Shown: piece by piece, positions 63,961-64,000 of the stretch
How positions within the stretch are numbered: position 1 is the first letter of the stretch
How the letters are laid out: every line of letters starts with the position of its first letter
Assembly: GCF_027622875.1 (NCBI RefSeq)
Contig: NZ_JAPZVP010000020.1
Coordinates: 1-64,000 of the forward strand
Source of the DNA: Glycomyces luteolus
GTDB taxonomy: Bacteria; Actinomycetota; Actinomycetes; Mycobacteriales; Micromonosporaceae
Length of the DNA: 64,000 nucleotides
Direction: 5' to 3'
The notes under the pieces: model-generated
Told to the model about the DNA's origin: nothing
The model's database searches: none
Seen by the model: the letters and a program-made list of their open reading frames with translations, nothing else
Position numbers and translations under genes: made by a program

Positions 63961-64000
63961 GTGAAGGCCCTCCATAGGAACCGTTGCGCACCAACCACAA

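Noticed and set aside
1-64000. CRISPR arrays, rRNA and tRNA genes
   Set aside because: The only tandem repeats (8 and 76 bp periods) have no spacers between units, and no tRNA cloverleaf or rRNA sequence was recognised.

Overview
The window is high-GC DNA (roughly 65-70% in most genes) with many GTG and TTG starts, ATGA/GTGA/TGATG gene overlaps, NarL-type two-component genes, a DUF222-HNH gene, DUF6766 and DUF4395 proteins and a CebR-type operator. This points to a saprophytic, plant-polymer-degrading actinomycete. A Glycomyces/Micromonosporales-type organism is my best guess, but the family is inference only.

Region 1 (1-5.1 kb): the end of a sugar-uptake operon. Two MalF/MalG-type permeases (the first cut by the window edge) are followed by a GH127 beta-L-arabinofuranosidase. 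An aminoglycoside-phosphotransferase-like gene and a GrpB-like gene run in convergently. Region 2 (5.1-8.0 kb): a DUF222/HNH endonuclease gene with a 76-bp tandem repeat array on its 3' side, probable degenerate inverted copies on its 5' side, and two 8-bp microsatellites. Region 3 (8.0-12.4 kb): a PH-domain membrane protein, an ABC-2 export pair and a divergent histidine kinase/response regulator pair, with a perfect palindrome in the divergent promoter region.

Region 4 (12.4-16.8 kb): a three-gene cassette behind a near-consensus sigma-70 promoter: a stand-alone adenylation enzyme, a membrane protein with a reductase-like C-terminus and a crotonase. An isopentenyl-diphosphate isomerase gene converges on it. 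Region 5 (16.9-19.4 kb): a DUF4395 protein, a broken MarR gene facing a methyltransferase, and a small membrane operon (lipoprotein, 29-residue TM peptide, DUF6766). Region 6 (19.5-26.4 kb): a polysaccharide-utilisation group: secreted CBM2-GH5 cellulase under a CebR-like operator, GH127/146-type enzyme, GH43-type enzyme and GH42 beta-galactosidase.

Region 7 (26.4-61.5 kb) is accessory and defence-like. It holds a STAND NTPase with TPRs; a 2OG-Fe(II) oxygenase, PhzF and two RidA proteins; a Ro60/TROVE-like vWA protein coupled to an ARPP-like partner; VOC and SDR enzymes; a HIT gene that lost its histidine triad; a DUF2786 protein followed by a decayed vWA fragment; a CoiA-like zinc protein; a DUF6119 protein; a type I restriction-modification operon led by an HTH/degenerate-methylase/TRD-like fusion; an operon of three very small proteins; a single-polypeptide type ISP restriction-modification enzyme; and a 647-residue unknown.

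Region 8 (61.5-64 kb): a GNAT acetyltransferase and a divergent TetR regulator with an N-terminal zinc-binding motif and a perfect 11-bp-arm operator, then an alpha/beta-hydrolase fragment cut off by decayed IS5-type transposase sequence. No rRNA, tRNA or CRISPR array was seen. The most unusual parts are the HTH/dead-methylase protein of the type I operon, the adenylation/membrane-reductase/crotonase cassette, the STAND NTPase, the Ro60-like module with its decayed relative, and the 76-bp repeats around the HNH gene.
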